From Paracyclopina nana (lineage: Eukaryota; Arthropoda; Copepoda; Cyclopoida; Cyclopettidae): a stretch of 64,000 nt of DNA. Below, piece by piece: positions 25,801-39,386 of this stretch (its first letter is position 1; each line of letters begins with the position of its first letter). The stretch covers positions 8,494,001 to 8,558,000 of the forward strand of contig JAGUCH010000001.1 of NCBI GenBank assembly GCA_019096065.1, in the 5' to 3' direction. The notes below the pieces were generated by a model. It saw only the letters and a program-made list of their open reading frames with translations, made no database searches and was not told the DNA's origin. The position numbers and the translations under genes were made by a program.

Positions 25801-28415
25801 CGACTCGTGCTTCCTTCTGACCATCAAATATTTACTAGATTGTTGTTTCCTCTAAGGCAGTCCATAATTTCTGTTGCTGTTCTACGATACACCAGCTTGA
25901 CCGCATCTGAGCTTTTTCGTAATCGAATTTCGGTGTAATGATGCTTCAACTTGGGAGGGTCTTGGAAAAAACGTGTAAGGCCTGGGAAAAAATGAGCTCT
26001 AAAGATCAAAGTGTTTCTATTTTTTGTGAAGAACATTTTTGAATTTTGGTATTAGCACAGATCAGTATGTTGGAAGAAGCCATAGTAACTTGAAATGTAT
26101 CCAAATTGTGAAGAAAGTATACTGGAGAGATCCTTTGGAAATATCGAAAACTAGTTATGGAGCACAGCTATAAAGTAATGCGTATCCGATACTGGCAAGA
26201 AGTAATTTACTATCGATAATAAGAGACCAGTCCAGTTAGGCAATTAGCAGTGTCAAAGTTGGCGAAAAATGAGGTTGTATTCAAGTCAGTAGGCAGGAAT
26301 ACATTATTACAATAATGCCGTATTTGAAGGAATGCCGGAGAAGTATTTCTGAATAGTTTACTGTGGGTGGACACTCATTATGCCATCCATCATTCTATAA
26401 TAAATGTCCACAAAAGCCCGAAGCGAGAGTGCACTGTGGGGCAAAAAGGACCAGAAAAGTGCATCTTCGTAGATTGTCATCTCAAGTGAGCTATAGAATA
26501 CAATTGATTTTGCCGTGACAGACGTAGTGTGTATTTAGGACAATTGCGTATCATATGCGAAGGAAAAGTATGCGTATCAGTATGTATTTTTGACAAGAGG
26601 ACATGAATACATTTACCTTGAATAAACATGTGATGTTCGTATACAAGTACCCAATCGTGATTCAACAAAAAATGCGCCTGCTTGCAGAAAAATTGTTAGA
26701 AACAATCAAAAAGCCATCTATATCTTAGATTTGACACTAATTTCAGCCTGTTTAACAAAAATATTGAATCTCCTTCATGAAAAAGGAAGGAAAGCTGTTT
26801 TTCTTCATTGGCAAGAGCCACGTGTTTCAAGACCATGCAAAAATGTAGTTAACATAAAATTTTCGTGTTGCAAAAACCTGGATACAATATTTATAGCCAA
26901 GGATGTTGCAAAAAATATCCATGGGGAATATTTCCTCGGATACAAAATTCACGATGGGGTAAAAGTGACCTTGAAAAACAATTGTCTTAGCAGCCCTGTA
27001 CAGCTAGCATAATTGCGCATGAAAATTAAGGCTTATCGAGATCCTCCATATTTCGTTGGAGAAAATAATTCTATGATTTGAATATGTAAATGCTTAAGAA
27101 AAAGATAAATTTTGAAAGCCTTCAAAATTGTCCCATCCTACTTAGATAAAGAAATATCTTCGAGTTAAGTATGGCGGTGTTTTCTCCATTATTGCTTGTT
27201 TGTTTATTTTCCGCTCCCCTCTATTCATGGTTGCTTAGGCCCCCCAAAAATGTGAGATTAAAAGCCACAACGAGCTATTATAATTGGTTAATGGCTACCT
27301 AATTACATCGCAAAAGCCCAAGTTATTATGACAAACATAAATTACGCGCATAATGAAACTATTCACACACCATAATCATGCAAATGTGAAAATTGGAGAA
27401 ATTGATTAGAGTACAAAACATTGTGTTCAATAAAAAAGGCAAGCGTATTAACTAGATAAAAACCTGTCTCTTAATTAACCTAAGTGTACTGCATAATTTT
27501 ATTGGAAAAAATGTCAAATTACAAGGAAGTATTCGATCCGTCTTGATACCTACCTTACATGTCATACGTACGTTCATACTGGTCGAAAAATACAACGAGC
27601 CGCATTGTTTCTCTTCGTTGCTTATACTCTTAGGAGAGCATCGTTTACCGTTGTTGATGCAGAAAACGACGGATATTACAAGATACAATGTTGTAGTGTA
27701 ATTAGCAAGAAAGCTCTTTTTGATGACTGTTAGCAGCATTTTGTTCTTATGGTGTTTTTCCGTCTACAGATTAACAAATGATGCAGCACAGTTGTTTTTG
27801 ATTAACAAAGGGAGACTGTGGGATTCATCTGTTGCTCTGATGTATTTTGGAACTTCTGTCTGTATTTCAAAAAGGCAAACGCGATAGCCCGCATTCAATG
27901 GGCGCGATCGTATCCAGGATAGAATTTGCTTACAATTAATGGATTTCCTTTGATCTCCATTCCGACCGTTAATGGGCTTTCAAGCTAGGCAAATAAAATC
28001 GGCATACAACAAAGGCCAGGCGAGGCCATTTTTGGGGAGCCAATATTGACCAGACAGGAAATCAATGGAAAGGACAAAATGAATAGTAGACTGGTGACCG
28101 CATTAAAATTGCAGCTTTTGGCACAAATGAATTACTTGCTGAAAACGGAACCTGTGCTGGGCAATTATTTATCGCTAATATCCAAAGGCGCTCTTTATAA
28201 CCCCTTTTATGGCTTTGGCGAATCCAATGATTGCATTAATGACCATAGGGAGTTCACTTTGATTGATACTTTTGCAATACTTGTAAAAATTAGTTAGCCT
28301 TTGCTCACAGCTACCAAGTTGAAGTTTTATTGATAACAGAAAAGTTGTTTTCGCAAAGCTGACAATAGGCTATCAAACAAAAAGGCTAATAATTTTTCGT
28401 TTTCCTTAAGCAGGA
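22861..28415. other. Gene-free AT-rich stretch, possibly intronic
   Basis: If the start exon at 22812 is real, this is its first intron. I see no exon, RNA gene or element in it. Confidence 0.45.
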
Positions 28416-28975
28416 ATCTGGGGGAACTTCTTTAATAAACATTTTAAGAATTATAGAGAAAATGGTTTAATTATGAAACCGTTATTTTCTGAGTGATCAA
28501 CTGTAAAAACATACATTGAAAATGAAATTTTATGATAAATATTTGGTAAGAGGAACAGCATCTGTTATTGTCATACTTATGTGATCTCAATTTTCGGGGC
28601 AGTTATTAGACAAAAACTAATGCACTTACTTTAAAAGTACCCCCAAAAATGATCCCACACTATTGTGACAAAAATAAAAGTTGCTGAATATACCATATAC
28701 TTATGATAACATTTCATTTTCAGCTCATTATATTTAAGTTCACAAATCTATAAGTTTAAACAACACTGATGTATGTTTATTATAAAAGTATCTTAGCAAG
28801 CAATCAAAACTCATTTAAGTAAAAATAAAAATGGCTTGCCACAGCCAATAATTATAATAAAATTTCAATTTTAGAGGCGAAAAATCAATTTATGTAACAT
28901 ACAAACTTAATTCTGGCAACTAACACCATTTTTTCAAAAAATCATAAAACTTTTATTAAAGAAGTTCCCCCAGAT
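28416..28975. mobile_element. Non-autonomous element with 24-bp perfect terminal inverted repeats
   Basis: The left end 28416-28439 (atctgggggaacttcttt...) and the right end 28952-28975 are perfect inverted repeats of 24 bp. The 560-bp interior is AT-rich without a reading frame. Target duplication is not clear (gga left, gaa right). It is distinct from families A to E. Confidence 0.65.
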
Positions 28976-29094
28976 GAAATTTCAATTTTAGAGGTGAAAA
29001 ATCAATTTATGTATCATACAAACTTAATTCTGGCAACTAACACCATTTTTTCAAAAAATCATAAAACGTTTATTAAAGAAGTTCCCCCAGATGT
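28861..29094. repeat. Tandem duplication of a 117-bp unit
   Basis: Copies 28861-28977 and 28978-29094 differ at only a few positions. Each begins aatttcaattttagagg and ends in the right terminal repeat of the 560-bp inverted-repeat element. The element end has therefore been duplicated in tandem. Confidence 0.85.
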
Positions 29095-32000
29095 TGCCAA
29101 AACAAAAAATGACCATAATAAAAATTGTTCAAAACATATCATAATCATAATAAAATTTCATTTTTAGGTCATGAATTTGAAGTCTGTTAAACAAAGTAAT
29201 ATTGGCTAAACTTAGCAAAACTTTGATGGACAATATCTGGCTCCAAACCAAAAAGGGCCATTTTTTTAATTTTTTATTTCAAAATACTAACCTTTGGCTG
29301 ACGCTGTGCAGAAAATGAAATAAATTCATCCGGGGGAAGGTTCCTCAATTTTGCGCTAAAGTTACCATCTAAAGCAACATATTGCCCCCCCAGAGCACAG
29401 TGGGCATGCATGATGGCAACTATTATCCAATTTCTAAAGAGACCCTTAGGAGTTATAAAAACGCACAAAAAATGGGTGGATAAAAGTTGCCTCTTGTGGC
29501 CACCAGGAGGTCCAAAGTTTTACTACATAAGAATTTCCCAAAACTTTTAGGGCCAATATCTCCCTTTGACATGGTGACTATCTAGGAGTAACCCCTCAAA
29601 ATGGTCCATATGATTTTGAAAAGCTGTTGGAGCCAATAGACTCGTTCTTCACTGCTATGAGATTCTAACTCTTAACCAGTAGAGCCAATTTTCCCTTATA
29701 TTCATGAGACCAAACCCTTCCATCAAAATTGTTGAATTTCCTACAAGTACTTACTAGAAACTGTGACAAACTAATACTTTCAAAAATGAATTAGTATGAA
29801 GTTCCTTGAAAGGAAATGACTAAGCTCAAGATATTGCTTGTCTTGCAACATGCAAAAGAGATATGAATCAAAAATGGCTAGGTCTTGCACCGCTTGTTGG
29901 CTCAAGCTCAAAGCTGGGTTCATTGTAACCATGTCAGCTATATTGGACATTTTTTACCTTGGCCAATTCTGGCTAAGTAGGATTTGCCGGTTTTGTAAAG
30001 GAATTCAACTTTTGACAACGAAATATGCAGCTCAATTTTCTGTAAACTAAAGCCAACCTTCGATATTTTTTCTAATTAGAAATTCTGAGCTAATAGCTAT
30101 TTTTAAATTCCAAAGCTTGATTTACATCTCAGTAGCTATTGAGTTGGCTGTGGCATCACGTAATGCATTTTTTTTATCAAAGCAGATATACAGTATACGA
30201 TGTAATTTGGAAGTGTATTCGTGTTCACATTCACCTTCTTCAAAAGTGCGACGTCCTTTGATGTTCAGTAGATGTTACGTTAAGCACTTGTCATGACTAC
30301 GCAGATTTTTTTGGCATTTCGTAATACAGAGTAATGTTGAGCAGTGCGATTGAATGATTCAAGCCCAAATGGTAAGGTCAATTCCATTAGGAATCATTTG
30401 AAAACCATAAAAGAGACAACTTGCTCAGTCGTGGAGTTGGTCCATCTTGTTCGTAATTGCCATAGGCATCACATTAAGGAAAGGAACATTAATCTTCAGT
30501 TCTGGTCAAAGAAAGTCATTTTCATTCAGTATATAGCTTGGTTGGCACTACAGTAGCTCCAAAAAACAATTGTACAAAACGCCAGATAACTGTGACAAGG
30601 AGCTGAGAAAAGTCACTGAATTTATCAAGATCAACATTCAAGAGTCTTTCAGTATATCTCCAGATTGAAGCCTGTCAAATGCTACATGGCAATGACAAAA
30701 TAAACTCAGCATCCTCCAAATTAAGAATCCAGCTACACAGCATTAAAAAGAGCAAGAATTAAAGCAAGCCAAAAGACCGAACGCTTGTTGTTAGAGCCGT
30801 CTTGTATCAGCATAACGTGAACGTGCTTCATACATTTGGCATAAGGACAAAGACAGAAGTCAATGGATCAACTGGCCATGCCCTTTTTATCTTGGATCTT
30901 ATCTAGGGGGGAAAGAAAAAACGTCAGCTAGATCTTTACAGGCCTCAGGCTAAAATCCATTCTTAGCATTCCTGTCGGCTGCAAGGAATATAACCCCACT
31001 TGTGTGATTTTTTTTTTTTCTCAGTCACGAAATCGACACTTTCCTAGCAACGTCTACTTTAGCCAATGTTGTCATATAGGGGCTCTCTGAGCTGAGGGGA
31101 CCTAGGAAGCAGAAACACTTACTTCATAAGTTTTTATTAATATAGTATAGGATACACACAAGTGGCTCTACAGTGTATGTCTAGAAGACTCTGGATCATT
31201 TTTTTCTCTTTTGATAAACAGCTCCTGCGCTCTCCTTATTTTCTCAACAGCAATATTTTGGAAAGCTCTTGGCTTAACTATGTATCCAAAGCCAAATGTA
31301 TTATTTACACTTGTAAGCCCTCGATACATCGAAATGCATTAAACTGCATTGAAATGCAGCCACCCTAAATGGTTCCGGGAATCGGTTTTCACATGACATT
31401 CGAAGGGCGGAGAGGAATCCTGTAGTAAATTGTCATTTTTTCGACTTTTATGCATGCAAGCTCTTGTGAGAATACCACAAAGCAAATAATCTGAATACAT
31501 CGGCTTACAAAGCATGCACGGATTTCTTTCATGCTCTGCTTCATAAAACTAAATACAATTAAACTACATGAAGCCAAGCCGAAGTTCAACAACAATGCCT
31601 CACATGTATCAAACAAGCTTACAACAAAAGGAATGACAAAAATAGATCTTCTTCAAAGCGTAGCTAATAAATGTTGAAAAAGTTTCAGGAAAATGGCCTA
31701 AAACATCCCAAGTGAGCTGGCTCTAATTTTAAAGTACCTAGTTCCAACTAAGCCAAAGTTGGACCATTTTCTCGACGATCACGCAATGTAGTTGAGTAAA
31801 CAACAACGGCAGCCAAAGTATCTATTTCTTCTTTTCAGATCGACTTCCTGAGAATTTGGTGGGCCTGAAAAGACGGGAAAGAAAGTTAGTAAGAAGAATG
31901 ATGCCGAACCATCTGGCACAACCACCTTGAGGTGAATATTATTGGTGAATACAGCGTCGGTGTATTTGGCCTTGATCCTTCATCAGAAGATGGTGTGTAC

Positions 32001-32197
32001 TCTTATTCACTAAGGACCTATTGTATAACTAATGCAGCACAAAGATTTTTTGAAATTCAAAGCAATACCTGAGAATACTTTTAGTTTTTCTTTGACGATG
32101 CTATATTTTTCATTTTCAATTCTCAAAGCTTACATTCTTAAAACTCTTAAAGCTGAGCGCCTCAAGTGTCTACATTCATGGTGAATATTTTTTTCAG
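29095..32197. other. Gene-free stretch with one short candidate exon
   Basis: Only 31839-31888, splice-bounded and phase-compatible with the 22812 exon, drew attention. The rest shows short frames without support. Confidence 0.4.
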
Positions 32198-32368
32198 CTT
32201 CTGCCTTCTGCAAGGCCCAGTGTGTAAAAGCCTTTTGTGCGCTGGTGGGACCTGATTGTTTGGATAAAAAGTCCTAAGTGATTAAGCACCCGAATTGGAT
32301 GATCACGATGAAGAATAATACCAAGACCTACCTCATTCTTGTGGCCCTTACCATGATTATTCAACAAG
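32198..32368 (+). CDS. Candidate exon with signal peptide, unidentified
   Basis: The exon lies between acceptor attttttttcag (ends 32197) and donor gtatgt at 32369. It contains an ATG at 32299 opening 23 codons plus one base. The product MITMKNNTKTYLILVALTMI, then IQQ, has a basic and polar start and a hydrophobic core, as in a signal peptide or signal anchor. A frame upstream of the ATG is closed by stops, so 32198-32298 would be leader. The rest of this putative secreted or membrane protein was not found downstream. Confidence 0.4.
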
Positions 32369-33102
32369 GTATGTGAGCTGCTTTCAGATTGCTTTTGGTT
32401 TAGTCTGAATAATAATCAGTGAAACATAATACAGGAGCAGTACGTCTGGTTTTCGTTAATCAGGGGGAAAAGCATTCTTGCCTTTTTCCCTATGGGGTGA
32501 AAAAAAGCTTTTATCTCTCTAATTGTAATTACTCGTGGCCACACTCGATTACTCTGTTAAAGTTGAAGCTATAGCACGGTGAAGCATAGGCACGTTGCTT
32601 AAAAATGAAAAAGCTTTTTCAATTTGAAGATACTTTCATTCTGTTCACGTTCATAAACACAAAAGTAGCAGCATAAAACCATATATTCTGAATAAAGGCA
32701 GCTACCTTGCGGATTGTTTCACTGTAATTGTTGTGGGACCTTCCAGATGGGAATTCGAGAAATCTACAATTCACGTTGTCTGCATTTTGGCAAAAAAGAA
32801 AAGAAAAAAAGAATGAAAGTGAGGGAAGCACATTAGTTCACCATTAATGCTGAATGAATTGTTGCCGTTTCATACAGCCACCAACGCAACGCTTTAACTA
32901 ATTTCTGGCTGCAGTGCACTGATTAAGTACTTGCACATCTTCAGTAAATTGATGCTTAGCTAGGAGCTCAGCAATGAGCCAAGTTAATCAGCTAGTTAAA
33001 TATGAGCTTCTACCAAGTAACAGTATTATTATAGCCTTTTTGTCTAACGAAAAAAGCAGATCAACTTATTGCTTCCCATCCAAATACTAAAAAACAAACA
33101 AT
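32369..33102. other. Stretch with no supported feature
   Basis: It would be intronic if the signal-peptide exon is real. Nothing else is seen. Confidence 0.4.
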
Positions 33103-33246
33103 GGCTCATTATTTTCTGCGTCTTTGATCGTGGCTTGGTTACGGTTGTTATCGCTTCTTATTTACTGACGACGCAACCTCGTCCGTAAATTAGAACCCAA
33201 ACAACCGCAACCAAGCCACGATAAAAGACACAGAAGATAATGAGCC
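33103..33246. mobile_element. Family C palindromic MITE, copy 1
   Basis: This 144-bp near-palindrome starts GGCTCATTATTTTCTGCGTC and ends with the complement GATAATGAGCC. The arms carry ATCGTGGCTTGGTTACGGTTG and its complement. Flanks are AAT and AAA, an imperfect 3-bp duplication. It has no reading frame of its own. Confidence 0.8.
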
Positions 33247-34252
33247 AAAGGCACCATCAGCTTGATTTTTTGTGCTCATTTTTTTGGACGTTGCTAGTCT
33301 CCATTTTCTTCCGGAAGGTCATATTTCCTTTCATCCTTTTTTGAATTTCCCTTTCTCAACCATTGTTGTTGGCCTTTAGAGTTCCGGCCAAGCAAGCAGA
33401 GTGTTCAAAATTTCATAGTCTAAGCCACTTTGTTGAACTCAAGTCATTGAAATTCAAGCTGTAGGCAAGGTCTCAAAGCTCAAAAATCGGGTCTTTTCAA
33501 CTTTTTAATTGAGATGGCTCAAATTGTGCAATGAAGTGGGTGCAGGATTTTACAGTTTCTCCCATTACCCTAATAATAATATAATAAGAAATAGATTATT
33601 TCAAGAAGTATCAAGAACCGGCTGAAATTGAAGAGTTGTCAAAAAGCCTGTTTGCTTTCATGGTCTCGGATTTAGTCCTCGTGACCTCCGCCATTCTTTT
33701 ATGCTCTTTTTCTGCCTTCTTGAAAACATGAAGAGAGCAAAGCAAAGTTGGAACATTTTTAGACAGCTTTTGGCTGTTCCTTCCTTAGATGTTGCAGACT
33801 ATTGAGAAATATTCAGTAACCTTTGTAACCAACTGCCAAGTTTTTCTGACTGCACAATGTATGTCGGCATGCGAGTGCAAAGCTGTCAATTTTGGCAATT
33901 GAAAGTCCATTTGTTTTTATTTTCCCTCTCAAAACTTGTCTCCAAACTTACCTATCGATTTCCTGTTTTTCAAGTGCTAAAAAACTGAGTTCGTTAGGGC
34001 AAGCGTAATACTTATAATAGTCTGCTTTTGTGTCGCCACCATCACCTCCATTTGATGTTTGCGCTCAATTAACCAGCAAAAAGCTGCTTCTTAACCAGCA
34101 TGTCAAGAAATGGAGGCTATTTTACTTCACAAGAAATGGCCAAAAAGAAATGCTCGTTACCCAGATGCTTGACTGTGTGTTGAAATTCATTCACTACAAA
34201 AAGATGTGCTCGGCCAATATAAGAACGGGTTAATGGACCCTTGTGAATCAAA
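33247..34252. other. Gene-free stretch
   Basis: No supported feature. Confidence 0.45.
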
Positions 34253-34398
34253 AGCCCGGTTCAAACAAAAAAAAGTATAGTATAAGTACGATTAACCAGT
34301 ACAGTATGGTGCAGCTGAGCGCGCGAGCTAGCACGGACCATTCTATACTTATAAGTATAAGTAAGGTGTATACTGATTTTCATTGTTGGAACCGGGCT
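34253..34398. mobile_element. Family A MITE, subtype 2, copy 2
   Basis: It has the family A ends (AGCCCGGTT and AACCGGGCT) but a different interior based on agtatagtataagtacgatt. It is 146 bp long and flanked by AAA on both sides. Confidence 0.85.
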
Positions 34399-34405
34399 AA
34401 AGTTT

Positions 34406-34560
34406 AGCCCGGTTCCAACAACAAAATAAGTATAGTATAAGTACGATTAACTAGTATAGTATGGTACAGCTGAGCGCGCGAGCTAGCAGGCACCATACTA
34501 TACTTATAAGTATAAGTAAGGTGTCCATACTATACTGATTTTCATAGTTGGAACCGGGCT
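34406..34560. mobile_element. Family A MITE, subtype 2, copy 3
   Basis: This is the same subtype and orientation as the copy ending only 8 bp upstream, so the two form a near-tandem pair. No clear 3-bp duplication is seen (ttt left, agt right). Confidence 0.85.
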
Positions 34561-37500
34561 AGTACATACCTCATCAGTAACACATGCTCAGTGCAAGAAA
34601 ACGGGCATAGTAACGGAGAAAAGCCCTTGAACTAACGAAAGCCAACAGTTCATTATATGTGCATAGTGAAATTGCAATCGCTGCTTTTCAGCCGTGCTTA
34701 CTTTTTAAAGGCCTCCAAAAATCGACCTAGCATCTACACTTTTTTTGCATTTTTGAAAGTTACACTGAGTAAAGGTCTCGAAGGTTTATGATAATGGACT
34801 TTCCTGTGTTCAAAGTTGAGCAAAAACCGTTCGATGTTGGGTTCTAGAAAGCAGGGCTTACATTGGTATGTTTAGCAAATCCGAAATAGGCTTTTGCAAA
34901 TGGCAACATGGAAGTATATGATTGTTAGGGGACAGACAGGCTTGACCAGGACGTGACATATGTTAGTGCAAGAAAATGTTGTTTGTGCCAAATATTTGCA
35001 TGTTGCAGCATAATTTAGCCAGCAATAAATCAAGGGCTTAGAGGCTATTGTGTTCAGTCTCTCACCAAAAATGGTTTGTGACTGTCACTTTCACGCAATG
35101 TACTTGTCTCTCATTAAAACACCAACTCTTTGATGGCAATCGTGTTGTGGCTCAATTTCTTCCTTTCCCAAATTGCTGCTGCTTAAACCACCGCTACGTT
35201 GCCATGTACTGCTTCGATTGTTCAACTCATGAAGAGTGTGACACAAGGCATAGCACACTATCAGGTTTTTCTACAGTTAAAAACCTTGAAACTTTATGTT
35301 AAAAATTCTCTCACGTAGCTGAAATGTACATTTAATTGATGAGCATGTTGTTAATTTCCCTCACCATGTTAGACAACTATTGAAAAATCAGTTATATCCT
35401 GAGGCGCAGTATCTGAAATACACGGATACTTCCGTCATTCGCTTTCTAGCTTCTGTGTAAGGTCAGCCTCTCCGGAAAACTGCTTGTCAAGAGCTTTTTG
35501 CTAGGTTTGGCCCAGCCCTTCAGTTACTTTTGCGAGTACAACTTGGCAAATCAAGCAGAATATTTGCAAGCTCATCAAAAGTCACTCTAAATTAAGGTAG
35601 CATTGTTGTAGTGGTACACTGCTCGAAATTGAGGGCTAATATTCTCGATAAAGATGAAAGAACTAAGAACTGCATTAAAAGTTTCATAGACTTACGTAAG
35701 AATACGTAGATCATTCAGGCAAGCCTGAAGTAGAATGTCAAAGTCATGGAGATAAAATATGTACACACTTAGAAAGCTACCTAATTGTTGTTTCCATTGG
35801 ATGTCCATTTTTGGATATGTACTGTAGGCTCTATATTTCTGCAGTTTGGAGTGATTGTAGCGCAGCATGCGTTTTGGCACCTCAGAGACGTTTATCAAGC
35901 AGCAATGTAATTTTGGACTCACGCAATGCCTTGTCATAGTGGGTTAGACCATCAAGTTGTTGACATAAATGTTGCTTTGCTAGTGGCTTCATAATCAGAC
36001 TATTTGCAAGAGAGCACCTTTCCCCTGCCAAAAAAGTTGTGTCAAAGAATGCTGACAATTGACAAAGTGACATTAATCACTGAGCTTCCTTAAATGCACA
36101 AGCATTATTAAGTTATGGTTGCTCTTTAAGCAAGAATTCGTTAAAGTTACTTTTCTATTGCTCCTCATGATTGGTTTGTAACAGTTTTATGGGATGGCTC
36201 TGCTGAGAGCACACAACTAAAGTAGAAGATCTACAAGTCGTAGAAAGAACGGCTCAACCGCGTACTGATCTTGTCAAACATTCTTTCTTACTTGCTGTAT
36301 CGGAAAATTGTCATGAAAATAAAAGCTATGTTTCATGAGTCCTTGAACTATGTACATTGTTGCAATGCATCCGAAATGCCCAAAGGTTGCGTGAATGAAG
36401 AGAATGAAATACCGCGCTGACTCGTTGGTTTCCTCGCTGCTTGGCTTCGGCCCTTGCAGAGAAAGCGTTTAGGGAATAATGGCGCTTAATTTATTATGTA
36501 ACTTTCCCTCAGCCGTCCAGTATGTGTAGAGTATGTGTCTGAAACTTGTCTGTCAGGAACTGTCCGTAAAGCAAAAAAAGCACTGACACTAATGGGGCTG
36601 TTTCAGCGGAATATTAGACAGGTCAATTGTGTTTTGTGTTCCCAAAAAAGAGAAGATTTTCTTAGGCTCCAGCTCTCCCTTTGAGAGGCAAAAACGCCCA
36701 CTCACACAACAATTCTTGCTAAGAGAGAGGATTTTCCCCTGCCAACTAGACTAGCTTATCGAAATTCCGTAGAAAAGTCCTAAAGACTTTGTGGCGCCAT
36801 CTGGGAGTTGAACTTTTTTGTGGGATTAACACTGAACTTTGAAGATGCATTCAAGCTCTTTCTTCTAACTCTCTTGTCTACGAAAGAGAAACCTTTGCTT
36901 ATTGAACTTTCCAACTAATTCTTGCAAGGCTGATTCCTTCTTTTCGAAGGCCAATCTTGCATATTAAAAATCATCATTCAAGAAGAATTCACCTATCAGA
37001 TAGTATTTTAAATGGCCAGATGTTGGCATCGCTGAAACTTTTAGAATTAAATTCTCTAGCTTCTCTTTTAAAAATACATATTTTTCTGAGCTACGACTCA
37101 GCCAGTTTTATGCATAATTCCAGCCACTGTTTGCTCAGGACAGAAAAGTTTTGAAACATCTGGGAGTTATTATGCTTTGTTGCACTTGGATCTTTCGAAA
37201 GTACAAAGCATCAAAGCTGTTTATCCTTGATTGTTAAAATAGGGACTATCATTGGAGCTCTTGTACATCAGCGCTGTATAATTGGGTAGAAAGCATTAAA
37301 AGCTATGTGAGTATAATGCTCAAACAAAGGTCATGTCCATGCAGGCTCTAGGGAGCAGTAAAATAATCAGCAAGTTTCTCTGAGGGTGGTAAAGTGACTC
37401 TCCATCCAGCTCTGACCATTATTTCCTTGCAAGCACTCTTACATTTATCTAAGGAGAAAGTAGCATCATTTTCCTTGAAAGCAGAGCTTTTAAACACACC

Positions 37501-37929
37501 CCTTTGAGAATCATTTGTTACGTCAACTGTCCACCTGCCATTTTCACAAGTGGTTTTAGCAAAAATATCGTACGACCAAAAATAGATTGCAATATGTCTC
37601 GGGAAATCTTAGCGTCTGCTTGCAAGCCCATTCAATGATATTCGCAAATTCATTGATTGGCAGAATCGTTCGATCGTGAATGTCTTTGAATCTCGTGCAT
37701 CTATCTGATAGTAAATGAGGCATAGAAATCAGTACATCCATACAACAATTCGAGATTAGGACAACTGAATGCTTGCAAGTGCCGATATATTGGCCCATTT
37801 ATCTTGCCCAGTTATCTGCAATACCTTGCAGATTTCTCATTGAAATGTAGCTTTGAAAATAATTCGCACGTAAATGGATGAAGGATGACTTTATTACGGC
37901 TGATATTTTGGCAAAATATCGGAGATAAA
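34561..37929. other. Gene-free stretch
   Basis: Only short unsupported frames. Confidence 0.45.
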
Positions 37930-38083
37930 AGCCCAGTTCCAACGAGTTAAATCATCTTAGTAAGTAGACGTAACTTGACTTTTTAGCATAGCCAGGTCAC
38001 AGCCAGCTCGCGCGCTCAGCTCGACCTGACTTAACTGGTTTACCGTATTACACTATGCTGATATCCCTTGTTGGAACCAGGCT
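37930..38083. mobile_element. Family A MITE, subtype 1, copy 4
   Basis: The ends are AGCCCAGTTCCAAC and GTTGGAACCAGGCT. The G-to-A change is matched at both ends, so the TIR still pairs. It is flanked by AAA on both sides and is 154 bp long. Confidence 0.83.
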
Positions 38084-38090
38084 AAATACT

Positions 38091-38250
38091 AGGGCGTTCT
38101 CATATTGGACTTTAGCTTACCAAAACCTGATTTTGGTTAACCAAAAACCAGTTTTCGGTAGGTAGCCACTACATAAAGCTTTACTAAAACCAGTTTTTGA
38201 TTAACCAAAATCAGGTTTTGGTAAGGTAAAGTCCAATATGAGAACGCCCT
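38091..38250. mobile_element. Family D palindromic MITE, copy 1
   Basis: This 160-bp near-palindrome has ends AGGGCGTTCTCATATTGGAC and its complement, and arms rich in accaaaacc/ggttttggt. It is flanked by ACT on both sides (3-bp target duplication). It sits 8 bp after a family A copy. Confidence 0.88.
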
Positions 38251-39386
38251 ACTGAGGAAGTGAGAATTTCGATTTTGCTGTATGATGTCTTTTGGTACTC
38301 CAAGACCGATTCTGAAGACAAAATTCAAAAATGATTTTGCAGTGCCTGATATTTGCAAATATCAACATAGCATCCCGCGTTATTTTTTTTTTTTTTTTTG
38401 GTAAAATTGGAGGTGAACAAGGCCCTATTTTTAAGTAAGATTCTTGTTATGAAATGTTCCTCGCCAAACATTTCCACTGTTTGTTTTACTAGTGAGCTTG
38501 CCTAAGCAGATGAGTTATGAGCTCGCAAAAACCATTAGGATACCATTATGTCTTGGTTGAGTAAAGAGCTTGTGAACAACCCCTGAAGGGGGTGATTTTG
38601 TGGTTGCCTGACCCTAAAAGGAGGTGTACATTATCATATCCTTTCTGAGCATCATTTGTAGCAGAAATGCACTTGCTCTTATGAATAGCCTTCATAGTAT
38701 AGCCACCACTGCTGCTGGTCAAGTGCACTTCTATCGCATAAGGGAACGTTGAGTTAGTGAAAATGTTGCTTTCTGCAAAAGTTGGCCAATAAAGAGGCTC
38801 AACTTTTCAGAGAAAATTGCAGAAAAATTGCCTAGAATTGAAGATGGGCCTGTAGAGTATGTATTTTCTGAGCAATTGAGGTCAGTCCTAGCTAGTAGAT
38901 CAGCCAAATTACTAAGCTGATGTTAAGATCCCATTTTCTTGAATGCTTTCACATTTATTTAAAAGAAAATGTGGTGCAACAAGCACAAGGCACCTAATCT
39001 AACCTTCAAAGGTAGAGCAGAATATACTATTCCAAGATTGATCAGATACCGGACAAAAAAGGAAGCATAATAATTTGTTAATGCCTGTATCTATAAAAGT
39101 TGTTGCATAATGTTTCATTGGCCCAATATTACATGATTGTGTACGTACGTTGTGCACATCAGGGCTTGGCCTGATCAAAAGATCTTCCTTCTAAGATGGC
39201 ACATTTTTGCTGTACATCGGAAGGAGCAAATTCCAAAAATAGTTAGCCAATATTTTACACGGTAAAATATTAGCATTCAACGTCAACGTTTTTCTTTTCA
39301 GTTGACTTAAACCGAAAAAATCAGCTAATACTCAGACTTGCTGCATTCAAGATAAAGGCATTAGTACTTGGATAGACTCAAATATG
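38251..39386. other. Gene-free stretch
   Basis: It contains a homopolymer T run near 38382-38399. Nothing else is supported. Confidence 0.45.
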
